From assembly GCA_023475105.1 (NCBI GenBank), contig JAMCWJ010000094.1, positions 50,626 to 114,625 on the forward strand: DNA of 64,000 bases, given 5' to 3'. This document shows positions 16,398 through 25,665 of this stretch, in pieces; the stretch's first letter is position 1; every line of letters starts with the position of its first letter. The notes below the pieces were generated by a model. It did not search any database, was not told the origin of the DNA, and saw only the letters and a program-made list of their open reading frames with translations. The position numbers and the translations under genes were made by a program. The DNA comes from Nitrospirota bacterium (lineage in GTDB: Bacteria; Nitrospirota; Thermodesulfovibrionia; Thermodesulfovibrionales; UBA9159).

Positions 16398-17189
16398 ATG
16401 AAAAAGAATCTCCTTTTCCTTTTCCTCTTCCTTGCCGTGACTGCCCACGCCGGATACGCAGCTGGTTTTGACCTGAAGGGCCTGCAGCCCCTCGCTCCCT
16501 ACGGCGTATTCTCCACCTTCGGTGCAGAAAGCCTGAAACAGGGGAGATTCGGCATCCAACTGGGATTCGAAAAATCGAGACAACCGGACTATTACCGCTT
16601 CACAAACCAGTTTGCCTACGGCATCACGGACAATATCGAATTCGATCTCACCTTGCCGTATGTTCTGAACGAGAACCGCTCCGGGGACGGCTTTGAAGAT
16701 CTCTCACTCGGAATAAAACACAGGTTTTTCGAAGAAGGAAAGTACGGACCTTCGATCGCCTATATCATAAGCGCGTCGCTCAATTCGGGAAAATCGGGAT
16801 TCAGCACGGAAGGGAGCATAGGCGGAGGGATTATTTTAACGAAACGGGTCGGACCGGTCACCGGCCATGTGAACGTGCTCTATTTCAGGCCGGGTACCGA
16901 CAAATTTACGGACGACATCACCTTCGCTGCCGGCCTCGATTTTGCTGCCGCGCACAACTTCAAAATCCTCGCCGAACTGTATGCGAAAAAGAGCTATTCG
17001 GGCAAGGTGGACCGCCTCGAGGCACGCTTCGGCTACAGAATTCTCACGGCGGAGAACCTGTACACGACCCTCGGTGCGGGGTTCGATCTCAAGAACAGGA
17101 GTCCTGAATACCGCCTTCTGTTGTCTCTTACGTATCTCTTCCCGCCCGAAAAAAAGAAGATAAAGAAGATCTTCGAACAGGAGGAATAA
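16398..17189 (+). CDS. outer-membrane beta-barrel protein (phenol MetA-like family)
   Basis: About 263 residues. A signal peptide ([20 protein letters not shown], cleavage after AYA-like residues) precedes a beta-rich chain with alternating hydrophobic and aromatic residues and regularly placed turns ([34 protein letters not shown]), as in the MetA-pathway-of-phenol-degradation family of putative transporters. The C-terminal [12 protein letters not shown] extends past the barrel. I chose the ATG at 16398 because the ORF start at 16386 lies inside the -10 box. Its stop overlaps the tatA start (TAATG). Confidence 0.7.
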   Translation: MKKNLLFLFLFLAVTAHAGYAAGFDLKGLQPLAPYGVFSTFGAESLKQGRFGIQLGFEKSRQPDYYRFTNQFAYGITDNIEFDLTLPYVLNENRSGDGFEDLSLGIKHRFFEEGKYGPSIAYIISASLNSGKSGFSTEGSIGGGIILTKRVGPVTGHVNVLYFRPGTDKFTDDITFAAGLDFAAAHNFKILAELYAKKSYSGKVDRLEARFGYRILTAENLYTTLGAGFDLKNRSPEYRLLLSLTYLFPPEKKKIKKIFEQEE

Positions 17190-17569
17190 TGTTTGACCTT
17201 GGCATTCAGGAACTCGTCGTGATCTTTGTCGTGGCCCTCATCGTCTTCGGCCCCAAGAGGCTGCCCGAACTCGGGAAGACCCTGGGAAAAGGGATACTCG
17301 AACTCAAGAAGGCGATGGAGGGCGTAAAAGAACAAATGAGTACGGAATCTGATAGAATAGACATGGAGGCCGAGGGCGCTCCCGTATCAGAAGAGAAGAA
17401 GGACGAGGCAATGCCCGAGGCGCCCGCAACGCACGGACCGGAAGAAGATTTTTACGTGAGTGAAAAAGGGGACGAGAGCGCAACCGGCACGGGCACGGCA
17501 GGGACCGAAAAGACTTCCTCAATGCAAGAAAAAAAACCATCTGAAGAGAAGGGGAACCAAGGGAGATGA
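17189..17569 (+). CDS. tatA: Sec-independent translocase protein TatA
   Basis: 126 residues. One transmembrane helix ([18 protein letters not shown]), the [17 protein letters not shown] hinge and an amphipathic helix define TatA/TatB; the FGPK-LPELG hinge favours TatA. The acidic, low-complexity C-terminal 70 residues are variable in the family. TatA oligomers form the pore for folded, twin-arginine substrates; one such substrate, the sulfite-oxidase-like protein at 29.7 kb, is in this window. Start and stop overlap both neighbours (TAATG and ATGA). Confidence 0.93.
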   Translation: MFDLGIQELVVIFVVALIVFGPKRLPELGKTLGKGILELKKAMEGVKEQMSTESDRIDMEAEGAPVSEEKKDEAMPEAPATHGPEEDFYVSEKGDESATGTGTAGTEKTSSMQEKKPSEEKGNQGR

Positions 17570-18360
17570 CGGATGAGTCCAAGATGCCTTTTACGGGACA
17601 TCTCAGTGAGCTCAGGAAAAGGATTGTCGTCTCTCTGATAGCCCTTCTGATCACTTTTATCGTCGCCTTCAGCTATTCCGAAAACATTTTCGAACTGCTC
17701 ACGCTCCCCCTCAGGTCGGAGGTGAGTTTCAGCCTGCATAACCCGTATATCTCGTTTGTTCCATCCAAGATCAAGAACCCCTCGCTCGTGTTCCTTGCTC
17801 CGGCAGAGGCCTTCTGGATGCACCTCAAGGTTTCCTTTGTGGCAGGGCTGCTTCTGTCCCTGCCGGTAATACTTCATCAGTTCTGGAAGTTCATATCGCC
17901 GGGACTGCTTCCCAGAGAAAGAAAATACATCGCGCCCTTTGTCGTGAGCGCCACTTCTCTTTTTCTGGTCGGGGCGGCCTTCTGTTTTCTCTTTGTCCTT
18001 CCCTTTGCAATGGGGTTTCTCCTTACCTATAAGACGGCTTCCATGACCCCGATGCTTTCCGTAGGCAATTATGTCGATTTTTGTCTGAAATTCATCCTCG
18101 CCTTCGGCGCCGTTTTCGAACTCCCGATCATCATCGTCCTTCTGACCCGCATGGGCATAGTCACGCCGAAAACGCTTGCGAAGAACAGAAAATATGCGGT
18201 CCTGCTTGCCTTCGTCGTCGCTGCCATACTCACCCCGACCCCTGATGCCTTCAATCAAACGCTCATGGCGGTCCCGATACTCGTTCTCTACGAGGCGGGC
18301 ATAATCGTATCGAGATTCTTTGTGCGAAAGAGAACGGAAAGTGCCGAACGTCAGGGGTAA
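17566..18360 (+). CDS. tatC: Sec-independent translocase protein TatC
   Basis: 264 residues with six membrane segments. The N-terminal signature [20 protein letters not shown] and the conserved [19 protein letters not shown] loop and [18 protein letters not shown] are TatC hallmarks. TatC recognises the twin-arginine motif in the inner membrane. Its ATG overlaps the tatA stop. The periplasmic loop after helix 1 is normal length. No separate tatB is seen. Confidence 0.95.
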   Translation: MTDESKMPFTGHLSELRKRIVVSLIALLITFIVAFSYSENIFELLTLPLRSEVSFSLHNPYISFVPSKIKNPSLVFLAPAEAFWMHLKVSFVAGLLLSLPVILHQFWKFISPGLLPRERKYIAPFVVSATSLFLVGAAFCFLFVLPFAMGFLLTYKTASMTPMLSVGNYVDFCLKFILAFGAVFELPIIIVLLTRMGIVTPKTLAKNRKYAVLLAFVVAAILTPTPDAFNQTLMAVPILVLYEAGIIVSRFFVRKRTESAERQG

Positions 18361-18619
18361 AGGCCTCAAGACCATAGCCCGGGACGTGGCCGAAGGCTAT
18401 ACCGTCGTCAATCCCCTCTTCCTGAAGCCCTTTGACGGAGAAACGCTGAAGGCGCTCTACATGGAAGTGATGAAGGCCCAGGCGGAGATCAGGGGGGAGA
18501 AGTTTCCCTACAGCGATGTGCAGGCCATCAGAGGGAGAAACCTAAAGCTCCAGAGGCTCCATATCTCCGCGATGATCATCAAGACATATGCGAGAGACAA
18601 GCGCATTCCTCTTATTTGA
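18341..18619 (+). CDS. conserved small protein of unknown function, downstream of tatC
   Basis: About 92 residues from a GTG that overlaps the end of tatC by 20 bases; the ORF track uses a TTG seven codons earlier. It is soluble and basic, with VAEGYTVVNPLFLKPFDGET and AIRGRNLKLQRLHISAMI; I do not recognise a family. Position and overlap suggest cotranscription with tatC and the HEAT-repeat gene. Confidence 0.55.
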   Translation: MPNVRGKGLKTIARDVAEGYTVVNPLFLKPFDGETLKALYMEVMKAQAEIRGEKFPYSDVQAIRGRNLKLQRLHISAMIIKTYARDKRIPLI

Positions 18620-18649
18620 CACATGTAGCGATCTGTGTTATTTTTGGAC

Positions 18650-20293
18650 ATGGAAATTTCCGACGATATAAGGATTGCAAAAGACGTTGTCCAGGCCCTG
18701 CTGAAGGCGAAAAAGACCATCAGGATGTACCCGGAAAACAACCCCATCTACAAAAAGACCATAGAGGATACGTTTTCGAAGTTCAGCGATCTCTTCATAT
18801 ACAGAGACGCTTTCCCGCTGAAGATAAAGCAAAACGACCTTCTTTTCGACTCTGAACAGGTCTATCACAATTCCGAAAAAGAGGATAACCTTGCTCTCTT
18901 TTTTTTCAAGGACGGGTTGCGTGAACTGACGTTCAAAAGAGGTCTTCTCCCTGCCGAACTTGAAGAGTTCTTGAAAATCATCGCCCTCGATTTCGACAGG
19001 GAGGCCGTCGACGACGACATCGTCACCCTCCTCTGGGAGAAGGATTTCCAGAACATCCGGTATGTCGCCGACGACGCCTTTCTCATGGAGGATGAAGACT
19101 ATGAAGCAGAGGCCGTCAAAGAAATAAGGGGAAAAGCTCCCGAGACGGACGAGGTCCTCAAGGCATATGCCTCCGCATTTGAAGGCGAAGATGTAGCAGA
19201 CATTTCTATTGTGAACCTCACCGACAAGGACCTGCAGTTGCTCGTCAAGGAAATGGAGAAAGATCTCGAGGATAAGACAGGAAAGATTTACGACATACTC
19301 TTCGAGATGCTCTTCCAGGCCGAGAGTCTTCCCGAGTACGAGGATATCTATCACCTCCTCAAAGAGGTATTCTCTTACTGCATCCAGCGCAGGGACCTCA
19401 GACTGGTCGTGCAGGTACTGAAGAAGACAAGGGAAACAGCTGAGAGCCCTTCCCTGTCCGAGGCCGCGAGACGCCAGATGAACGGCCTCCTGTCCATGAT
19501 AAATTCGCCGGAATCCGTCAAGAGCGCGGGGGCGATATTCGATTCCGAGGCGAATGTCGAAGAGACGGTCCTTGCGGAATACCTGGAGTTTCTCGACAGG
19601 ACCGCCATCCCTCCCTTTATGACCCTTCTCGGCGAGATGGAAGGCATACACGGAAGAAAGATTATCATCAATATCCTGATCTATCTCGGAAAGATGGACC
19701 TTCAGACCATCGCGAAGGGTCTGCAGGACCACCGCTGGTACGTCGTAAGGAATATCATTTATATCCTCCGTCACATAGGGGACAAGAAAGCCGTCGAGTA
19801 CCTTCTGAACACGGCGCGACACACCGACGAACGGGTGAGGAAGGAAGCGATCAGGGCCCTCGGAGAGCTCAAGAGCCCCCTCGGGCTGCAGACCTTGAGG
19901 GATTGCCTGAACGACAGCGAGCTCTCCATCAGAAAGTCCGCGGTGAGGGCGCTCGGCAGCATCGCCTCGGAGACGGCCAAGAGGATCATCCTCGAAAAGA
20001 TCTCCGGCAACGACTTCAGGGACAGGGATTTCGACGAAAAGAAAGACTTCTACGAGGTGCTTGCCCACTGGAACGACAGCGAGACGACGGATTTCATGGT
20101 GAGAACCCTCAAGAAGAAGGCCCTGTTCAAAAGGGCGAAGATTGACGAGGGCAGGGCCTGCGCCGCTTACTGCCTCGGCTTGATGGGCAGCAAAGATTCC
20201 CTTCCCTACCTCTACAAGCTGCATGGAACGAAGAACAGGCTGCTGAGAGAATATGTCGGAGCCGCCATCAAGAGGATAGAACATGGCAGATAG
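18650..20293 (+). CDS. HEAT-repeat protein, partner of the HD-GYP protein
   Basis: About 547 residues. The first ~330 residues are mostly helical and unrecognised (VVQALLKAKKTIRMYPENNP at the start resembles N-termini of regulators paired with HD domains). The C-terminal third contains HEAT repeats: HRWYVVRNIIYILRHIGDKK, DERVRKEAIRALGELKSPLG, DSELSIRKSAVRALGSIASE. Such repeats make protein scaffolds. Its stop overlaps the start of the HD-GYP gene by 11 bases, so the two are probably made together and act in the same signalling step. I chose ATG 18650 over the GTG five codons upstream. Confidence 0.75.
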   Translation: MEISDDIRIAKDVVQALLKAKKTIRMYPENNPIYKKTIEDTFSKFSDLFIYRDAFPLKIKQNDLLFDSEQVYHNSEKEDNLALFFFKDGLRELTFKRGLLPAELEEFLKIIALDFDREAVDDDIVTLLWEKDFQNIRYVADDAFLMEDEDYEAEAVKEIRGKAPETDEVLKAYASAFEGEDVADISIVNLTDKDLQLLVKEMEKDLEDKTGKIYDILFEMLFQAESLPEYEDIYHLLKEVFSYCIQRRDLRLVVQVLKKTRETAESPSLSEAARRQMNGLLSMINSPESVKSAGAIFDSEANVEETVLAEYLEFLDRTAIPPFMTLLGEMEGIHGRKIIINILIYLGKMDLQTIAKGLQDHRWYVVRNIIYILRHIGDKKAVEYLLNTARHTDERVRKEAIRALGELKSPLGLQTLRDCLNDSELSIRKSAVRALGSIASETAKRIILEKISGNDFRDRDFDEKKDFYEVLAHWNDSETTDFMVRTLKKKALFKRAKIDEGRACAAYCLGLMGSKDSLPYLYKLHGTKNRLLREYVGAAIKRIEHGR

Positions 20294-21686
20294 GGAAGAC
20301 CTGGAAATCGCGAGAAACGCGAAGGACATCATCAACCAGATCGCTGTCGTGATCAGGACGGCCCACATCCATGACGCCGGCAACATCGCGGTCCTTACGG
20401 GAATTGAAAGGCTTCTCTCTCTCGTAAATCCCCTCGTGGACGGAGACGGCACTCTGACTCTCGAAGTGGTCGGAGAGTTCTTTTACATGAATGAGTCGAG
20501 AGTGAGGTACTCGATGGAGTACCTCCTCAACTTCGACTTTCTCATCAGGGAGTTTAAGAGGCGCGACCTGGGCAGCATCACGATCCATAGCCCGATAACC
20601 TCCGAAGACATCCAGGTCTTTGTGAAGGCCTTTCTGAACTCCTCGTTCTCCGACACGCCCTTCAATGCCCTTTCAGAAGGCACAGCAGGCGTGAATTCCC
20701 TCAGTGTCGGTCCGCTCAAGAAGATCGTCGAAGAAGGCGAGTTCGATATCAGGAAACTGGTCAAGCGGACCTATTTCAACGCCGTTTCCTACACAAAGGG
20801 AGTAATCACCAAGATCAAATCGGGCGAGAGGGTCAACATAAAGAAAGCAAAAAGAGTTGTGGAATCGATGGTGGACATGATCCTCGAAGAAGAGGAGCTC
20901 CTTGTAGGCATGACTGCGATAAAGGATTACGATGAGTATACGTATCACCATTCCGTGAACGTGAGCATCCTCTCGGTCGCCCTCGGGCAGCGGCTCGGGC
21001 TCAGCAGGAAGGCGCTGACCGACCTCGGCCTCGTCGCGCTTTTTCACGACATCGGCAAGATGGAAGTCCCTGCGGAGATACTCAATAAACCGACAAATTT
21101 CAGTGAAGACGAATGGAAGATCATCAAGAAGCATCCCTTCTGGGGAGTAAGGGCGATATTGAAGCTCAAAGGTCTTGACGCCACATCGGTCAGGACCGCA
21201 ATCGTCGCCTTCGAACATCACCTCAATTACGACATGTCCGGATACCCGAAGGTCTCGAGACATTTCGACCTCGATTTTTACTCAAAGATCGTGAGCCTCG
21301 CCGACCAGTACGATGCTATGACGTCCTCAAGGGTCTATTCGAGGGTCCCGATGGCCCCCGACAAGGCCCTGAGCATCATGATGGAACGGGCGGGCACACA
21401 GCTCGACCCCCTTCTGTTCAAGTTCTTCATTAATATGATAGGGGTCTTCCCCATCGGAACTCTCGTCCTCCTCGATACCAAAGAACTCGGCCTTGTTTAC
21501 GGGGGCAATACGATGTTTCAGGACAGACCGCGGGTCCTGATCATTATTGATCACGGCGGCAACAGGGTCAAGGGCCATGTGGTCGATCTCACCGAGAAAG
21601 GCCGGGGCGGCAGACATCTCAGGACGATCGTAAAGACGATGGATCCGAACAAATACCGGATCAATCTCGCCGAGTATATGCTGTGA
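20283..21686 (+). CDS. HD-GYP domain protein (cyclic-di-GMP phosphodiesterase-like)
   Basis: 467 residues. An unrecognised N-terminal half precedes an HD-GYP domain: YHHSVNVSILSVALGQRLGL, LVALFHDIGKMEVP (HD pair), KHPFWGVRAIL, EHHLNYDMSGYP and DQYDAMTSSRVYS. HD-GYP enzymes hydrolyse c-di-GMP to GMP with a di- or tri-iron site. The HHExxDGxGYP motif is altered to HHLNYDMSGYP, losing the Glu and first Gly, so activity is uncertain although the metal His and Asp remain. Overlap with the HEAT-repeat gene implies a functional pair. Confidence 0.85.
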   Translation: MADREDLEIARNAKDIINQIAVVIRTAHIHDAGNIAVLTGIERLLSLVNPLVDGDGTLTLEVVGEFFYMNESRVRYSMEYLLNFDFLIREFKRRDLGSITIHSPITSEDIQVFVKAFLNSSFSDTPFNALSEGTAGVNSLSVGPLKKIVEEGEFDIRKLVKRTYFNAVSYTKGVITKIKSGERVNIKKAKRVVESMVDMILEEEELLVGMTAIKDYDEYTYHHSVNVSILSVALGQRLGLSRKALTDLGLVALFHDIGKMEVPAEILNKPTNFSEDEWKIIKKHPFWGVRAILKLKGLDATSVRTAIVAFEHHLNYDMSGYPKVSRHFDLDFYSKIVSLADQYDAMTSSRVYSRVPMAPDKALSIMMERAGTQLDPLLFKFFINMIGVFPIGTLVLLDTKELGLVYGGNTMFQDRPRVLIIIDHGGNRVKGHVVDLTEKGRGGRHLRTIVKTMDPNKYRINLAEYML

Positions 21687-21800
21687 CCGGCGAAACCGTC
21701 CGCCCGCGTCCCCTCATCCCTCCGGTATTCCGTTAGGGCATCGCCGCACCGGCGTCGAGCCGCCTTACAGGTCGAAGACCCTTTCATGGTACAATGCTCC

Positions 21801-23711
21801 ATGGATTTTTTCGATGTCGTTTTTCCGCTGAACATCGGCCCTCTCACCTACTGCCGTTCCTCCGATCAGGGGCAGCTTTCTCCCGGGATGATCGTAAGGG
21901 CGGAGGTGAAGAAAAGCGTCCGCCACGGGATCGTCCTCGGAAAAGCGGTCCATCCTCCCGAAGGACATATCAAGAAAATTACCGAGGCGATGTCCGGGGA
22001 GGTTCGGGTGAGCGGGTCGTTCCTGAGGCTCCTGAAGTGGATGGCCGAATATTACCTGGTCCCCGAAGGGGCGGTCCTCAAAAGTGCGGCCCTGATGGAA
22101 TATCTTCGCCCCGCAAAACCGGGAAACACCCGCACAAAGCGTCCGGGGAGCCCGGGACCCGCACGCGAAGCCCTTCAGCTGCCTGCGGTCTCTCATCGTG
22201 CCCTTGCTCCGGTCTGCGATTCGCTTTCACGGCGTGAATACGGAACCTACCTGCTTCATGCGCCGTCGCTCTCTTTCGAGATTTCAGCCCTGCTGACCGT
22301 TATGGACGGGTTGAGGAATATCGTCATCCTCGTTCCCGAAATCGCCCAGATCGGGCTTCTCTCGCAGGCCCTGGGCGACTCTTGCGGCAGCAGACTCGCG
22401 ATCCTCCACGGCCGCCTTTCGAAAAGGGAGCGGAGAAATGTGCTCGCCCGAATCCTTTCCGGAGAGTCCGACATTGTTCTCGGCTCAAGAATCGCCGCCA
22501 CCGCCCCCTTGCCTACCGTCGCGCTCTTCGCGGTCCTTCAGGAACAGAATGATTCCTATAAGAACCTCGAAGGTGTCCGCTACCATGCGAGGGACGTGGC
22601 AGTCATGCGCGGCTATCTCGAAAAGTCCACGGTTCTCCTGTCTTCGACGTGCCCCTCTGTCGAATCCTTCTTCAACGCCGAAAAGGGCAAATACCACCTC
22701 ATCACCGCCGCGGAAGAAGCGGCCCGGCCCAGGGTCGAGGTGGTCAACATGAAGACATCGGGAAAGGCGACGCCTCATCTTTCCCGCAGGGTTCTCCGGG
22801 CTGTGTCCGATGCCATCAAGAAGCAGGAGAGCGTCCTTTTTTTTGTCAACAGAAAAGGCTACTCGCTGATACAGTGCGAGGAATGCGATTACGTGTTCAG
22901 ATGTCCCGAGTGCGGCATACCCCTCATATATCACAAGGACAAACACCTCCTCAGGTGCCACTACTGCAACCATTCTTCACGGGCGCCGGAGGCATGCGGC
23001 AAGTGCGGCAGCATACGACTTGAAAGCGTAGGGGCGGGGACGCAGCGCGTCGCTTCCGAGATCGAAAAACATTTCGGCATCGAACCCGTGAGAATCGACA
23101 AAGACACCCTGCGGGATGAACCGGGACTGAACGCCCTTTCCGGCGGCGCGCACGGCGAAGAGGTGATTGTCGGAACAAAAGCGCTCTCAGGAAGGCTCCT
23201 CCGCGCAGAAGGCCACAGTCTCTGCGTCTTTCTGAACCCTGATATCAGCCTCCACGTGCCTGACTTCAGGTCCTCGGAGCTCCTTTTCCGGGAGATCATC
23301 GGCATGTCGGAGCATCTGAGGCCGGAAGGTCTCATCATCATTCAGACGAAGATGCCCGAAAGCTACGTCTTCCGGTGCGCGCGAGGATACCGGTTCAGGG
23401 AATTCTTCCTGGAGGAGCTCTCGATGAGGAGATCCCTCGCCTACCCGCCTTTGTCCCGCATGATCGTGATCACGCTGTCGGCAAGCCATGACTCGGGGAA
23501 GACCTTCGTGGATGCCTTTCCGCGCACGGACGAAAAGATCGAGATCATGGGGCCTCTGCCTCTGCACAGAAAGGGAATTTACACGTGGAAGTTCGTACTG
23601 AAGTCCGCGTCAAAGACGCGCCTCACCCAGTATGCAAGAACCGTCCTCGAAGCCCTCAGGAAGGAAACGAAGGTCCGCGTCGCGGTCGAGGTGGACCCTA
23701 TAGCAATTTAG
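21801..23711 (+). CDS. priA: primosomal protein N' (PriA) with degenerate helicase motifs
   Basis: About 636 residues. The N-terminal DNA-binding domain (VVFPLNIGPLTYCRSSDQGQ), ILVPEIAQIGLL, RYHARDVAVMRGYLEKSTVL and the eight zinc cysteines (CEECDYVFRCPECG, CHYC, CGKCG) identify PriA, which reloads DnaB at stalled forks. Walker A (normally GxTGSGKT) reads HAPSLSFEI, the DEEH box reads LQEQND, and the KGHDFP and GRAGR motifs are gone. It is therefore unlikely to hydrolyse ATP, like actinobacterial PriA. ATG 21801 fits family N-termini better than 21786. Confidence 0.88.
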   Translation: MDFFDVVFPLNIGPLTYCRSSDQGQLSPGMIVRAEVKKSVRHGIVLGKAVHPPEGHIKKITEAMSGEVRVSGSFLRLLKWMAEYYLVPEGAVLKSAALMEYLRPAKPGNTRTKRPGSPGPAREALQLPAVSHRALAPVCDSLSRREYGTYLLHAPSLSFEISALLTVMDGLRNIVILVPEIAQIGLLSQALGDSCGSRLAILHGRLSKRERRNVLARILSGESDIVLGSRIAATAPLPTVALFAVLQEQNDSYKNLEGVRYHARDVAVMRGYLEKSTVLLSSTCPSVESFFNAEKGKYHLITAAEEAARPRVEVVNMKTSGKATPHLSRRVLRAVSDAIKKQESVLFFVNRKGYSLIQCEECDYVFRCPECGIPLIYHKDKHLLRCHYCNHSSRAPEACGKCGSIRLESVGAGTQRVASEIEKHFGIEPVRIDKDTLRDEPGLNALSGGAHGEEVIVGTKALSGRLLRAEGHSLCVFLNPDISLHVPDFRSSELLFREIIGMSEHLRPEGLIIIQTKMPESYVFRCARGYRFREFFLEELSMRRSLAYPPLSRMIVITLSASHDSGKTFVDAFPRTDEKIEIMGPLPLHRKGIYTWKFVLKSASKTRLTQYARTVLEALRKETKVRVAVEVDPIAI

Positions 23712-24645
23712 GGTATCTCTTCGTCCTCAGGATCTCCCTCGCGCGCCCGATATCCCGCAGGATGTTCTCACGGAGGGTCGCGATGTCCGGGAATGTCTTC
23801 TCGTCTCTGATGCGATCTATAAAATATATCTTGAGCTCTTTCCCGAGAATGGTTTCGGAAAAATCGAATATGTGGACTTCATAATTCATGCGTGTCTCGT
23901 GGAACGTCGGGTTCCTGCCTATATTGGCCGCTCCGTCAAATATTCTTCCCTCAAGCCCGACCTTCACGGCGTAGACCCCCTCTTTCGGCACCAGTTCATT
24001 CTCCGTATCCAGATTGGCAGTAGGAACATTCAGGACCTTCCCTCCTCTCCCGGCACCCGTCACCACCCTGCCCTCTATCCTGTAAGGTCTGCCCAAAAGC
24101 CACGAGGCCTCGCAGACGCGCCCCCGGCTCAGCAGGCTCCTCACCCTGCTGCTGCTCACGACCTCTCCGTAAAGCCTTGCGCTCCTTACCACTTTGAAGG
24201 AAAACCCGTATCTCGCGGCCCGCCGCCTTAGGAGGCCCGTGGTCCCCTTCTTCCCTTTGCCGAAGGCATAGTTGTGCCCGACGATCACCTCTTTCGCTCC
24301 GATCCTTCCGACAATTACGTCGCGGATGAAATCATCAGGCCTTGTGTTCGAGAAATCCCTGTCGAACCTTATCGAGAGGACTGCGTCCATGCCGTACAGT
24401 TCCATAAGCCGCGCCTTTTCCCGAAAGGGTGTAAGGACCCTCACCCCGCGCTCCGGAGCAACGACTTTGAGCGGATGGGGTTCAAAGGTCATCGCCACGG
24501 CGGTCCCGCCGAGAGCCCCTGCCCTCTCGGCGACTTTCCTGAAGATCTTCTGATGCCCGACGTGGACGCCGTCGAAGTTCCCTATCGTCAGCACCACGTT
24601 CCTGTATCGTTCCTTCATGTTTTCAATCCCGTGTATGATCACCAT
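23698..24645 (-). CDS. ribF: bifunctional riboflavin kinase/FAD synthetase
   Basis: 315 residues. The N-terminal FAD synthetase half has TIGNFDGVHVGHQKIFRKVA (nucleotidyltransferase HxGH) and VIVGHNYAFGKGKKG; the C-terminal flavokinase half has GRGGKVLNVPTANLD and EGVYAVKVG. It makes FMN then FAD from riboflavin. It starts seven bases after the coaE stop (same operon) and its 3' end overlaps priA by 14 bases on the opposite strand. Confidence 0.95.
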   Translation of the reverse strand: MVIIHGIENMKERYRNVVLTIGNFDGVHVGHQKIFRKVAERAGALGGTAVAMTFEPHPLKVVAPERGVRVLTPFREKARLMELYGMDAVLSIRFDRDFSNTRPDDFIRDVIVGRIGAKEVIVGHNYAFGKGKKGTTGLLRRRAARYGFSFKVVRSARLYGEVVSSSRVRSLLSRGRVCEASWLLGRPYRIEGRVVTGAGRGGKVLNVPTANLDTENELVPKEGVYAVKVGLEGRIFDGAANIGRNPTFHETRMNYEVHIFDFSETILGKELKIYFIDRIRDEKTFPDIATLRENILRDIGRAREILRTKRYPKLL

Positions 24646-24652
24646 CTGCGAA

Positions 24653-25258
24653 TCACTCCACCTCTTTCAAAAGCGTGATATATATCTCCTCCACCTGTCT
24701 CTCGGTCTCCTCAGGGCTTCCCGCGTTGTCGATCGCGAAGTCGGACAATGCGATCTTTTCCGCGATCGGCATCTGGGCTTCCAGTCGTCTCAGGACGTCT
24801 TCCTTGGTTATGCCTTTTGCCTGCAGCCTCCGGAGGACCGTGTCCTTGTCAGTGTGCACCGTAATCCTTTTCCGGAATCTCCTCTCATACCGTTTCTCGA
24901 ACAACAAGGGGATTTCGACCACAGCAACCTTATGCGGCTCCCCCTCCCCGGCCTCTCCGGACAGAACATGTTCAATTCTCACGAACACCAGGGGATGGAG
25001 AATTCCTTCGAGGACTTCTCTGCTTTCCCGGTTCGAAAAGACAAGGGCCGCAACCTTCTCCCTGTCGAGACGGCCATCCTCCGAAAATACCTCGCTTCCC
25101 AAGGCCTTCCTGATGCTGTCGAGGACGTCCGGTTCAAGGAGCAGGCCGCTCACAATCGTATCGGCATCGATCGTGACCGCACCCAGTTTGCCGAACATAC
25201 CGAGCACCGTACTCTTTCCCATCCCGTAATTTCCCGTGAGACCGACAACAAGCACCAA
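24653..25258 (-). CDS. coaE: dephospho-CoA kinase
   Basis: 201 residues, typical length. P-loop GLTGNYGMGKSTVLGMF at the N-terminus, then IDADTIVSGLL, HPLVFVRIEHVL and VVEIPLLFEKRYERRF, as in CoaE. It phosphorylates the 3'-hydroxyl of dephospho-CoA, the last step of coenzyme A synthesis, in the cytoplasm. It is followed seven bases later by ribF. Confidence 0.94.
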   Translation of the reverse strand: MVLVVGLTGNYGMGKSTVLGMFGKLGAVTIDADTIVSGLLLEPDVLDSIRKALGSEVFSEDGRLDREKVAALVFSNRESREVLEGILHPLVFVRIEHVLSGEAGEGEPHKVAVVEIPLLFEKRYERRFRKRITVHTDKDTVLRRLQAKGITKEDVLRRLEAQMPIAEKIALSDFAIDNAGSPEETERQVEEIYITLLKEVE

Positions 25259-25377
25259 GTATTATACCTCATGGGGTCTGAAAGTACGGAAAAAGAGTCG
25301 CTTTCCAAGCCGGTATTTGACCGTGTAGCGAGAAATCGGTTATAGTAATGGAGCAGTATGCCAGGGAGGTGTTTGCG

Positions 25378-25665
25378 ATGCCTATTTATGAGTATCAGTG
25401 CGAATCCTGCGGCAAAAAGCACGAGATCGTGCAGCGATACACCGACATGCCCCTCACGAAATGCCCGGAATGCGGCGGAACGATGAGGAAACTGATTTCG
25501 AGCACGTCCTTCATTCTCAAGGGCACGGGCTGGTACAAGACCGACTATGCTACGACGGGCGGCGGTGGAAAGGCTGATAAGCTTGCGAAAGGCAACGGCG
25601 CGAAACCCGAAAAGAAGCCCGAGAGCAAGCCGCAGCCGAAGCTTGAACCCACTCCCAAGTCATAG
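25378..25665 (+). CDS. FmdB-family zinc ribbon protein
   Basis: 95 residues. [19 protein letters not shown] and [18 protein letters not shown] form the CxxC...CxxC zinc ribbon of the FmdB/CxxC_CXXC_SSSS family; a Gly/Lys/Pro-rich tail follows. The start was moved ten codons inside the ORF, to the ATG after GGGAGG. The family was named from a formamidase regulator, but its general role is unknown. The next gene starts at the base after the stop. Confidence 0.88.
   Translation: MPIYEYQCESCGKKHEIVQRYTDMPLTKCPECGGTMRKLISSTSFILKGTGWYKTDYATTGGGGKADKLAKGNGAKPEKKPESKPQPKLEPTPKS

Noticed and set aside
18638-20452. 604-codon minus-strand ORF antisense to the HEAT-repeat gene
   Set aside because: Shadow of a coding sequence with clear HEAT repeats and an overlapping downstream partner; no domain in the antisense protein.
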